64,000 bases of DNA from Verrucomicrobiaceae bacterium (GTDB lineage: Bacteria > Verrucomicrobiota > Verrucomicrobiia > Verrucomicrobiales > Verrucomicrobiaceae), in NCBI GenBank assembly GCA_019694165.1, contig JAIBCL010000010.1, positions 184,709 through 248,708 of the forward strand, written 5' to 3'. The position numbers were made by a program, and so were the translations under genes. Below the pieces are notes generated by a model. That model searched no databases, was not told the origin of the DNA, and saw only the letters and a list, made by a program, of their open reading frames with translations. Positions 44,803 through 52,576 of this stretch are shown in pieces. The stretch's first letter is position 1; every line of letters begins with the position of its first letter.

Positions 44803-46074
44803 ATGAACCCACATCAAGGGCGTGACGCATCACGCCCGATCGAGCCGGTTACTCCGGCCATCCTCGCAGGCCGCGCCTGGACCGCGCGCCTGCTGCGAAA
44901 CAACTGCCTGCGTCAGCACGCGCACGCGCTGGCACGCTGCTTTCGACGGCGTGATCTCGCACCGATGAAAGCGGTCTGTGCCCGCCTGTGTGCAGCGCTC
45001 GAGCAGCGCAGCAATGTCTTCTTCCACCTGCATCCGAACGAACTCGCCATCGTGCCCATGCTCACGCGGCTGTGCGCTTACCACTCATGCTGGATTCGCC
45101 AACCCGAAGACTGGCAGCCCGTCGGCGAAGACGCATATGCTCAATGGTCGCACTTCCTCCATCATCTGCTCGCTCGTTATCCTGTCCCAGCCTTCCTGGA
45201 CGCTGCATGGCTGGCGAAAGGTAATCTCGTGCATTTTGAGCGTGATTGCTGGTGCGCGCTCGCGTCGGGTCGAAGCCTTCGCAGTGTCCCTGGCTTTCCG
45301 CGCAGCGCGCCGGGTCACGTGCTTCATCGTGCTCTGACGAAGACAAAACTTGGGTCGCTGTCCGAAGCCATCTGGCAGGCTCAATTGTCAGAACTCCGGG
45401 TAGGTCCTGCGCTGAGCGAAGCCGTTCTCTCGAGTCGCGTGGCACAAGAGCTTGGCCGTCATGCCTGGTGGCTGCGGCTTGTCAGCAAGTTCGCCGCCAC
45501 GGGCGATGAACACGCAGGTGTGTTTGCGCTTTGTGCCGATGCTCTGAACGCCATCGAGAATCACCGCAGTCCTGCTCATGCTGCCCAATTGCTGCGCCTG
45601 CCTTTGGGCGATCTGATCCGGCATTGCTCGGCCTTCGTCACCAAGTTGCTCAATGCGCACGGCCACCTCCTGACCAAAGCCCAGGTGCGCGCCGCCGCAG
45701 AGCGACGTGAGCTGTCGCGGCTCGCCGAGTCGCGCTGGCGACCTATGCTGCACAATGAATCGCCGCACACGATCCACGGCGACCATTGGCGCATCGTGGA
45801 ACTCTGTTCGCACGAGGAACTGCAAGCTGAAGGGAAAGCGATGCGGCACTGTGTCGCCCGCTACGCCGGACGATGCCACAAAGGCGACTCCGCGATCTTC
45901 AGCCTCCGACACCAGCGCGGCACCGATGATGCGTGGGACTCATTTGCCACCATCGAGGTGCATCCACGCACAAACCGCATCGTGCAAGTGAGGGCGCGCG
46001 CGAATCATCCGATCAACAGCACACCAGCGCGCATGATTCGAATGTGGGCTGGCGAGTGCGGACTGGCGTTATGA
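44803..46074 (+). CDS. PcfJ-like domain protein
   Basis: A 423-residue protein. The C-terminal 100 residues carry the PcfJ-type pattern: ELQAEGKAMRHCVARYAGRC, then GDSAIFSLR and FATIEVHPRTNRIVQVRARAN. The N-terminal 320 residues are helical and basic with no recognised domain (ARLLRNNCLRQHAHALARCF). PcfJ-like proteins are often found with plasmids, integrative elements or phages, but the activity is not known to me. It stands alone between a palindromic element and a convergent ATPase gene. No signal peptide, so it is probably cytoplasmic. Confidence 0.65.
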   Translation: MNPHQGRDASRPIEPVTPAILAGRAWTARLLRNNCLRQHAHALARCFRRRDLAPMKAVCARLCAALEQRSNVFFHLHPNELAIVPMLTRLCAYHSCWIRQPEDWQPVGEDAYAQWSHFLHHLLARYPVPAFLDAAWLAKGNLVHFERDCWCALASGRSLRSVPGFPRSAPGHVLHRALTKTKLGSLSEAIWQAQLSELRVGPALSEAVLSSRVAQELGRHAWWLRLVSKFAATGDEHAGVFALCADALNAIENHRSPAHAAQLLRLPLGDLIRHCSAFVTKLLNAHGHLLTKAQVRAAAERRELSRLAESRWRPMLHNESPHTIHGDHWRIVELCSHEELQAEGKAMRHCVARYAGRCHKGDSAIFSLRHQRGTDDAWDSFATIEVHPRTNRIVQVRARANHPINSTPARMIRMWAGECGLAL

Positions 46075-46120
46075 GTTCGCGCGGGAGTTCACGCATGTGC
46101 CATTGGCGATGGACACCGCT

Positions 46121-47254
46121 CTACTCACTCGCCAGTTCGGAAGGGTTGCACACCAGCACTTCGTGGGTGCCAAACCGCTTCATGAAGGCCGGGGCTTGCG
46201 AGGGAGTGACGAGATAGTTGCGCCCTTTTGGATAGTAGCTGCGGAACACCCCGAGCGCCTGGCCGTCGAAGGCGCTGCTGCTCCATTTGCACTCAATGAC
46301 ATCCACCACATCGCGTTGCCTGGGGATGACGAAGTCGATCTCGCGCCCTTGTTTGTCCCGCCAGTAGCGGGCCGGTGTGTCGGGCAAGTGAGCCTGAAGA
46401 TATTCGAGAACGAGGTGCTCCCAGAGCGGGCCAAGTTCGTCCTGTCGCAGAGGATCCCAGCCGCGCGCGAAACTCACGAATCCGGTGTCGAAGGCGAAAA
46501 TCTTGGGCTGCTTCACCAGCTCGTTCAGTCCGCCTCCGTGAAAGGGGCGCACGAGTGTGATGGCGTGCGTGATCTCCAGGGCGCTCACATGACTCTCCAC
46601 CGTGGGGCGCGTGATGCCGAGCGCCGTGGCCGTCTTGGTCACCTCAAACTGGCCGCCGCTTTGCTTGAGCAGATACTCGAGCAGCGCGTTGAACCTGTTC
46701 ATGTCGCGGAAGCCAAACAGCCGCTGGATGTCGCGTGCAAAGAACGAGTCCAGCCACTCGCGATAGAAGACCGGCTTCTTCGATTCGGACAGCAGAGCCG
46801 CCGGCAGCCCGCCGTGATACAGCCGCTTCTGGAGAGTGACACCGAATGCCTCCAACTCATCCCAAAGCACGGGTGTGAGATGCGTGATGCGTTTTCTCCC
46901 GGCGAGCGTGTCTCGGAACTTTTTGCTCGCTGCCAGGGTGGATGAGCCAGTGGCGAGGATTTTCAGCTTGGGGAACTTGTCCGCGCCGATCTTCAGCAGA
47001 CGGGCGGGATCGCGGAGCTGATGAATCTCGTCGAAGACCACCACCGGCTTCGTGCAGTTGCGATAAAACAACTCCGGATTCGCCACCATCTCCTCGGTGG
47101 ATGGCAGGTCGCAGTTCAGGTAGAGCATCGCGTCACTTCCGAGGCTCTCGGCCAGGGTGGTCTTGCCCGCCCGCCTGACACCACAAAGCCAGACAATCGG
47201 TGCCTCCTGCCAGGCGGAATGGAGTTTTTGAAGCCAGAAGGGGCGCTGAATCAT
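46121..47254 (-). CDS. AAA-type ATPase with DUF4143 domain
   Basis: A 377-residue protein. Walker A is GVRRAGKTT (residues 25-33), Walker B is VVVFDEIH (D75, E76), and sensor-like LKILATGSST follows. The C-terminal DUF4143 part has YREWLDSFFARDI, a winged-helix-like ITRPTVESHVSALE and DFVIPRQRDVVDVIECKW, a nuclease-like DxxxECK motif. The family is widespread and often horizontally moved; roles in toxin-antitoxin-like or DNA-related systems have been proposed but not settled. The gene is A/T-richer at its promoter than its neighbours, and no partner gene is near. Confidence 0.85.
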   Translation of the reverse strand: MIQRPFWLQKLHSAWQEAPIVWLCGVRRAGKTTLAESLGSDAMLYLNCDLPSTEEMVANPELFYRNCTKPVVVFDEIHQLRDPARLLKIGADKFPKLKILATGSSTLAASKKFRDTLAGRKRITHLTPVLWDELEAFGVTLQKRLYHGGLPAALLSESKKPVFYREWLDSFFARDIQRLFGFRDMNRFNALLEYLLKQSGGQFEVTKTATALGITRPTVESHVSALEITHAITLVRPFHGGGLNELVKQPKIFAFDTGFVSFARGWDPLRQDELGPLWEHLVLEYLQAHLPDTPARYWRDKQGREIDFVIPRQRDVVDVIECKWSSSAFDGQALGVFRSYYPKGRNYLVTPSQAPAFMKRFGTHEVLVCNPSELASE

Positions 47255-47262
47255 GCTAGCAT

Positions 47263-47291
47263 ACTATACAAATGGTAAAACCATATGTAAA
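47263..47291 (-). promoter_or_regulatory. Sigma-70-like promoter with internal palindrome, near-leaderless
   Basis: On the minus strand TTTACA (47291-47286) and TATAGT (47268-47263) are separated by 17 bases. The palindrome ATGGT-AAA-ACCAT (47272-47284) fills the spacer. The -10 box ends eight bases before the ATG of the ATPase gene, so the mRNA would be leaderless or nearly so. The palindrome placement suggests repression, perhaps by the gene's own product through its winged-helix part. Confidence 0.6.
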
Positions 47292-47317
47292 TCACGTTTG
47301 CACCGCGCTAAACCTGC

Positions 47318-48871
47318 TCACTCCACCCAAAACGAGAACAGCCGCCCGTTCTGCACGCTGAACTCGAGCCGCAGGGGCTGGCCTTTGCGAGTAGCGAGCT
47401 TCGTCAGCTCCGGCAACGGGATGTCGAGAGCGTCGCGCTCGGTGAGGGTGATCTTTTGCAGCGACACGCCGTTTTCATCGAGCAGGCTGACGCCGAGCAC
47501 GCCAAACTTCACCGCAGCATTCACATGCAGCGTGGTGCCGTCGTGGATGAAGGGTTTCGTGCGCAGGATGCCCGGGAGGTAATTGCCTTCCATGGCGACG
47601 AAGCGGTCCTTTTGGATCGTGGCGAGACCGAGCGAGCCGCGGAAGGGCGCGATCTCGCCGAGGAGCTTGGGATTGTCCTCAAACTTCCAGCGTGTGCTGT
47701 GCAGCGTGTTGCGACCGGTGAAGTAGAAGCGCAGTTCATCGCCCACGAGCACGGGATCGCTCACGGGCGGCGAGAGGACACCGCGATCCCATTCGCCGAA
47801 GCCGCCCGGCGCGAGAAAGGGCGAGCGGTCGCTGATGCGCTGCCACGTTTGGTTGTCGCGGCTCACGGCGAGCTGGATGGGCAGCGTAACGCTGTCGGGA
47901 TTGTTGATGAAGGCATGCACGAAGCCGATGTGCAGCCCGGCATAGGGCACGCTGCGCATGTCGTAGATCTCCGTCGTCGCGCTGTCCTGCGCATCGCTCG
48001 TCATGACGAGGTCGCCTTTCTCCGGCGTCCAATGCACGAAGTCCTCGCTCTCGCAGCGGATGACGGCGCGGCCCATGTTGTATTGAAGGTTCGGGTCCGC
48101 GGCCTGCGCGGCCCTTTTCTCCGGCGCGACGACGCCAACCGCGCGACCGTAGAGCACCCAGCGGCGGCGCTTTTCATCAAAGTTGATGTGAAAGGGCAGA
48201 TCGACGGTGGCGCTGCATACGGATTCGTTCACCGGCGTCCAATGAATGCCGTCCGGGCTGAAGGCGACGCCCATGGCGACGAACTTGCCCGCGCGTGTCG
48301 CGCCCGGCGGCTGATGCTGCCGGTTGATCCAGAGGAAGGCCATCTTGTAGCGCTTCGCGGGATCGGTCTCGCGCAAGTCTTTGATCACGCCGCTCGAGTG
48401 GCCAAAGTAGCGCCAGCCGACCTCGCGCGAGCGCATGTAGGCCAGCTTGTCGGGCGGCGCGTCCTCCGCTCTGATCTCGCTGCCGCTGAGGATGACGCGA
48501 TTCGTCGGCTCCGTGTCGAACTCGGGGAACAACCGCAGCGACGGCCGCTCCCACTGGATGCCGTCCTTGCTGGTGAAGTAGAAAACGCCAATGCCATAGC
48601 CATCGAGCCATGCTTTGAAGATTTTCTCCTCCGCATCATACAGCACGCTGGGCGTTACATAGCCCTCCGGCTCCCATTTTGCACGCGGAACGACGAGCGG
48701 ATTCGCCTCATGCTTCCGCGCCGGCTGCACACGCCGCGTGAGATGCTCCGTGTGCTGGATGATGTGATCGTCGAGGAAAAGCTGGTGCGTCTTGCCGATG
48801 TGGATGGGCTCGGCGGCGAATGCTGAAATGGATAGCCCAAAGGACAGCAGCGAGATGAGAGTGTGGCGCAT
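47318..48871 (-). CDS. Secreted five-bladed-propeller, glycosidase-like protein
   Basis: A 517-residue protein with signal peptide MRHTLISLLSFGLSISAFA. The pattern QLFLDDHIIQ, VLYDAEEKIFKAWL, FYFTSKDGIQWERP, GVAFSPDGIHWTPV, IRCESEDFVHWTPE and QLAVSRDNQTWQRIS shows repeated blades ending in W-[ST]-P, as in GH43/GH32-type five-bladed propellers. No exact family was identified; the acid catalysts are not obvious. A beta-sandwich closes the C-terminus (LRLEFSVQNGRLFSFWVE). It lies 4 bp after the sialidase-like gene on the same strand, so both are co-expressed. Confidence 0.65.
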   Translation of the reverse strand: MRHTLISLLSFGLSISAFAAEPIHIGKTHQLFLDDHIIQHTEHLTRRVQPARKHEANPLVVPRAKWEPEGYVTPSVLYDAEEKIFKAWLDGYGIGVFYFTSKDGIQWERPSLRLFPEFDTEPTNRVILSGSEIRAEDAPPDKLAYMRSREVGWRYFGHSSGVIKDLRETDPAKRYKMAFLWINRQHQPPGATRAGKFVAMGVAFSPDGIHWTPVNESVCSATVDLPFHINFDEKRRRWVLYGRAVGVVAPEKRAAQAADPNLQYNMGRAVIRCESEDFVHWTPEKGDLVMTSDAQDSATTEIYDMRSVPYAGLHIGFVHAFINNPDSVTLPIQLAVSRDNQTWQRISDRSPFLAPGGFGEWDRGVLSPPVSDPVLVGDELRFYFTGRNTLHSTRWKFEDNPKLLGEIAPFRGSLGLATIQKDRFVAMEGNYLPGILRTKPFIHDGTTLHVNAAVKFGVLGVSLLDENGVSLQKITLTERDALDIPLPELTKLATRKGQPLRLEFSVQNGRLFSFWVE

Positions 48872-48875
48872 AAGA

Positions 48876-50231
48876 TCAAAGGTTCACCAACGGCGCACTG
48901 CGGGCGGGCGGGGACGCGCGTCCCTCGCTGTCCACGGCGCGGACTTCGAAAACATACGTCGCTCCAATCAGAAGCTGGCGGCCAAGGTCGAGTTTTGTGC
49001 CTTCGACGCGGATTGGCGCGTGCGCGAGGATTTCGGTGTCGTCATAGCCTGTGGCTTTCTCGATGAGCACTGGCGTAACCTCATGCGCGGCGGCGGTGCT
49101 GCTCCAGGTCAGCGCACCTTTGTTGAAGGCAATGTCTTTGGGCGATGAGAGGCTGTCTGCGACGGCGGGTGAGGCTCTCAAAGACACGCGCCAGGCGTCG
49201 ATGCGCTTGTTCGCGGGTGAGATGACGAGGAGCGAATCCTTGCCGGTGACGGTCATACCCGCATTGCCGCCGCTTTGACTGGAGAGCACATGCGCGGTGC
49301 TCCATTCGCGTCCGTTGCCGTCAGCAGAGAAGTAGAGGCGACAGTGGTTCTTCGTGTGTGCGGTGAGCAGGGCCAGTGTGCCGTTCGGGAGAAGCTGCAG
49401 GGTGGGTAGCTTACCTCCAAGGGACAGCTTCTCCGGTGTGGACCATGTTTTGCCGTGATCGGTCGAGCGCACGCTGACGAGCGATGACTTCGCGCTGCTG
49501 CCGGTGCGCACGATGGCGAGGAAATCGCCGCTTTGCGTCCGTGAGACGGTGGTTTCGAGCCACGGCGTTGTCACGCGTGCGCCGGCCTTCACCATTGCTG
49601 CTGCGGTCGTGATGCTGGAGAGCACCGACCAGTGCTTGCCGCGATCTTTGGAGTGCAAGAGCAGCGCGTGATTGCCTGACTTGCCCCAAGAATACGCCGG
49701 CATGAAGAGCACGCCGCTTTCATCCTCAAACACATGCGGCAGCGGCCGTGCGATGATACCAAACGCCGCCGGATGCTCGATGACCATCGGCTCCTTGCGC
49801 CATGTGCGGCCGCCATCGGTGCTGATGCCGAGCTGATAGGCATCGGCGGGCACATCCTTCGCGCCGAGTTCGCCGCGTTTCTTCGGATCAGGTGCCCAGC
49901 GCAGGCCGATGGCGATCAGATCGCCGTTTCGCAGTCGATCTGCCCACACATCGACCGTTTTACCGAGCGGCCAGTCATCCGGCTGCGATTGCCAAGTCGC
50001 GCCACCGTCCTCGGTGACGCTCGCGCCACTGCCACCAGTTCCGCCGAAGTCATCGGGATGATTCGGGTAGAGCACGAGCAGCCGCTTTCCCGCCTGCACG
50101 ACCTGCCCCGCGCCCGTGATGCCCTCGCGCTCGACGACGGCGACACGCGGCAGCACGAGCGCTTCGAGTTGTGCTTCGACATGCGTCGCCGCGAAGTAAG
50201 TCAGTCCCGCGATGATAACAGAGATTTTCAT
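48876..50231 (-). CDS. Sialidase-like (BNR/Asp-box) secreted propeller protein
   Basis: A 451-residue protein with a short signal peptide (MKISVIIAGLTYFAATHVEA). At least four Asp-boxes mark the six-bladed propeller: SVTEDGGATWQS, GISTDGGRTWRK, LHSKDRGKHWSV and VRSTDHGKTWST, plus a degenerate SADGNGREWST. A C-terminal fibronectin-III-like strand set follows from about residue 365 (GALTWSSTAAAHEVTPVLI). Family members include sialidases and glycosidases of other specificities. The arginine triad cannot be confirmed by eye. The gene ends just before the five-bladed-propeller gene and starts 6 bp from the truncated ceramidase copy. Confidence 0.75.
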   Translation of the reverse strand: MKISVIIAGLTYFAATHVEAQLEALVLPRVAVVEREGITGAGQVVQAGKRLLVLYPNHPDDFGGTGGSGASVTEDGGATWQSQPDDWPLGKTVDVWADRLRNGDLIAIGLRWAPDPKKRGELGAKDVPADAYQLGISTDGGRTWRKEPMVIEHPAAFGIIARPLPHVFEDESGVLFMPAYSWGKSGNHALLLHSKDRGKHWSVLSSITTAAAMVKAGARVTTPWLETTVSRTQSGDFLAIVRTGSSAKSSLVSVRSTDHGKTWSTPEKLSLGGKLPTLQLLPNGTLALLTAHTKNHCRLYFSADGNGREWSTAHVLSSQSGGNAGMTVTGKDSLLVISPANKRIDAWRVSLRASPAVADSLSSPKDIAFNKGALTWSSTAAAHEVTPVLIEKATGYDDTEILAHAPIRVEGTKLDLGRQLLIGATYVFEVRAVDSEGRASPPARSAPLVNL

Positions 50232-50237
50232 GCTCGA

Positions 50238-50559
50238 TCACTTCTTCAGCGACATGACGAACTTCGACATCTTCTCATGCGCCACCGCCTGCCGCAACTA
50301 ATGCGGCACCTCCACCAGATCGCGCGTCACCATCACGAACCATGTCCCCTTCGCCTGCTCAATAGCGAGCGCGCTGGGAAACAAGGCCATCGCTTTTTCT
50401 TCTTCCGCTGGCACCTCACTATTCGCGACGCCCGAGCAATGCATCGTCTCCCGTGAAGTGATCACCGTGTTCCCTGCGGCGGCCTTCCTCTCGGGTGTTT
50501 GCGCTGGTGCTGTCAGTGCAAGGAAGGCAAGGGGGAGGGCAGGGTGGACAGGTTTCATC
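50238..50559 (-). pseudogene. Truncated ceramidase paralogue with in-frame stop
   Basis: The N-terminal 87 codons align with the ceramidase-like protein at 41157-42518: ITSRETMHCSGVANSEVPAE against ITPQETMYLSGFANREVPAE, and FVMVTRDLVEVPH against FVMVTLDLVEVPH. The next codon is TAG where the intact copy has CAG, followed by LRQAVAHEK (intact LREAVAKEV). After that the frame ends as MSKFVMSLKK, unrelated to the ceramidase. It is therefore a nonsense-mutated, truncated duplicate fused to a foreign tail. Confidence 0.85.
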
Positions 50560-50690
50560 GTGTTGTGGGAAATACACCGGATCAGCGGTCTTTCCTTCGC
50601 TAATGCCGGGGCAAAGGAAGGCAGCGCGGTTGTGTTCCTCGGTTTGTCAGAACGGAAGGAAGTCACGCGGATGTTCGTTGTGTTGCGCTC

Positions 50691-51641
50691 ATGAAACGCA
50701 TTCAAACCGCCGCCGTCTGCGGCCTTGGCACCATGGGCCACGGCATCGCGCAGACCTTCGCCGCCGCTGGCATCTCCGTGCGCTGTTACGATGCGGCTCC
50801 CGCCGCACGCGTGTCCTTGCATGAGCGCATCGCAAAGAACCTCGCGGACTTTGCCGCCGCCGGCCTGGTGAAGAAGAAGGACATTCCCGCGATCCTCAAA
50901 CGCATCACCGTCTTCGACAACGAAGCCGATGCCGTGCGCGGTGCTTCGTTCGTGACTGAGTGCGTGGCGGAGGACCTCGGAGTGAAGCAGGAGTGGTTCG
51001 CACGCATCGAAGCGCTCGTGCCAGAGAGCACCATCCTCGCATCCAACTCGTCCACCTATCCGATCTCGATGTCAGGGACGACGCTGCGGCATCCGGAGCG
51101 CGCCATCGTCACGCATTGGTTCAATCCACCGCACATCGTGCCCGTGGTCGAAGTCGTGCCTGGTCCGCGCACAAGTGAAGCCGTGACCAGGACCGCGATG
51201 GCGCTGATGAAGCGCATCGGCAAGAAGCCCGTGCGCATCAACATGGAGCTGCCCGGCTTCCTGGTGAACCGCATCCAGGTCGCCGTGATGCGCGAGGTAT
51301 GGGACCTCGTGGATCGCGGCGTCGCATCGCATGAGGACATCGACGAAGCCGTGCGTGGCACCATGGGCTTTCGCCTCGCGGCCATCGGCCCCTTGGAAGT
51401 GCATGACTTCGGCGGGCTCGACATCCAGGCAAAGGTGTTTCAAAACCTCGCGCCGGAGATTCGCTCCAGCACCGAGCTGCCGCGCACGATCCAGCAGCTC
51501 GTCGAAGCTGGACATTTCGGAGCGAAGACCGGCAAAGGCTTCCACAGTTACACCAAGAAGAAGCTCGCCGAGAAGCTCACCCGCCGGGACCAGGCGTTCC
51601 TCGCTCTTCTCAAACTTCTTCACAGTCCTCAACTCAAGTAG
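50691..51641 (+). CDS. 3-hydroxyacyl-CoA-dehydrogenase-family NAD oxidoreductase (beta-hydroxyacid type)
   Basis: A 316-residue protein. The Rossmann signature GLGTMG is at residues 11-16. The catalytic-region HWFNPPHIVPVVEVVPG departs from the HFFNP-type form of CoA-substrate enzymes and resembles L-carnitine and L-gulonate dehydrogenases. The C-terminal domain (GFLVNRIQVAVMREVWDLVD, GKTGKGFHSY-type end) is complete. It would oxidise a beta-hydroxyacid with NAD+ to a beta-keto acid. The stop is two bases before the BKACE gene, which suits a substrate hand-off. L-carnitine is a candidate substrate, not proven. Confidence 0.75.
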   Translation: MKRIQTAAVCGLGTMGHGIAQTFAAAGISVRCYDAAPAARVSLHERIAKNLADFAAAGLVKKKDIPAILKRITVFDNEADAVRGASFVTECVAEDLGVKQEWFARIEALVPESTILASNSSTYPISMSGTTLRHPERAIVTHWFNPPHIVPVVEVVPGPRTSEAVTRTAMALMKRIGKKPVRINMELPGFLVNRIQVAVMREVWDLVDRGVASHEDIDEAVRGTMGFRLAAIGPLEVHDFGGLDIQAKVFQNLAPEIRSSTELPRTIQQLVEAGHFGAKTGKGFHSYTKKKLAEKLTRRDQAFLALLKLLHSPQLK

Positions 51642-51643
51642 CC

Positions 51644-52576
51644 ATGCCCGCACGCAAAGTCATCATCTCCTGCGCCGTCACCGGCTCGATTCACACGCCG
51701 TCCATGTCGCCGCATCTGCCGGTCACGCCGGAGCAGATCGCTCAGAGCGCCATCGACGCCGCGAAGGCGGGCGCGACCATTCTCCATCTGCACGCGCGTA
51801 ATCCGCAGGATGGCAGTCCGACGCCGGACCCGGAGGTGTTCATGCAATTCCTGCCACGCATCAAAGCGGAGTGCGATGCGGTGATCAACATCACCACAGG
51901 TGGCGGGCACAACATGACCGTCGAACAACGGCTGCAAGGCGCGCTCCGACTTCAGCCGGAGATGTGCTCGCTGAACATGGGCTCGATGAACTTCGGCCTG
52001 TTCCCCGCGCTCGCGAAGATCAAGCACTGGCAGCACGAGTGGGAGCCGCGCTACCTGGAAGCATCGCGCGACTTCATCTTCCGCAACACCTTCGCCGACA
52101 TCGAGACCATCGTGCGCAAGCTCGGCGACGGTTGCGGCGCGCGGTTTGAGTTTGAGTGTTATGACGTGGGTCATCTCTACACGCTGCATCACTTCCTGGA
52201 GCGTGGCTTGGTGAAGCCGCCGCTCTTTGTGCAAACCATCTTCGGCATCCTCGGCGGCATCGGTGCGGACATCGAGAACCTCGCGCACATGCGGCGCATC
52301 GCGGACAAGCTCTTTGGCAAAGACTACGAATGGTCCGTGCTCGCTGCTGGCCGTCATCAGACGAACTTCGTCACCACGGGAGCCGTCATGGGCGGACATG
52401 TGCGCGTGGGTTTGGAGGACAGTCTCTATTTGGAGAAGGGCAAGCTCGCGGAGTCGAACGCAGCGCAGGTGACAAAGATCAGGCGCATCCTGGAGGACTT
52501 GTCGCTGGAGATCGCCACGCCGGATGAAGCGCGGCAGAAGCTGGGACTCAAAGGCAAGGAGGCCGTGGCATTCTGA
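51644..52576 (+). CDS. BKACE (DUF849) beta-keto acid cleavage enzyme
   Basis: A 310-residue protein with the BKACE barrel. The zinc ligands are H48 and H50 in ILHLHARNP, and NITTGGGHNMT, FECYDVGHLY and GNLPW-like VLAAGRHQTNF match family positions. BKACEs condense a beta-keto acid with acetyl-CoA to give acetoacetate and a new acyl-CoA. Substrate class (carnitine-derived, 3-keto-5-aminohexanoate or others) depends on residues I cannot call by eye. It is embedded between the dehydrogenase and an ANL ligase whose ATG overlaps its TGA, indicating a pathway unit. Confidence 0.85.
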   Translation: MPARKVIISCAVTGSIHTPSMSPHLPVTPEQIAQSAIDAAKAGATILHLHARNPQDGSPTPDPEVFMQFLPRIKAECDAVINITTGGGHNMTVEQRLQGALRLQPEMCSLNMGSMNFGLFPALAKIKHWQHEWEPRYLEASRDFIFRNTFADIETIVRKLGDGCGARFEFECYDVGHLYTLHHFLERGLVKPPLFVQTIFGILGGIGADIENLAHMRRIADKLFGKDYEWSVLAAGRHQTNFVTTGAVMGGHVRVGLEDSLYLEKGKLAESNAAQVTKIRRILEDLSLEIATPDEARQKLGLKGKEAVAF

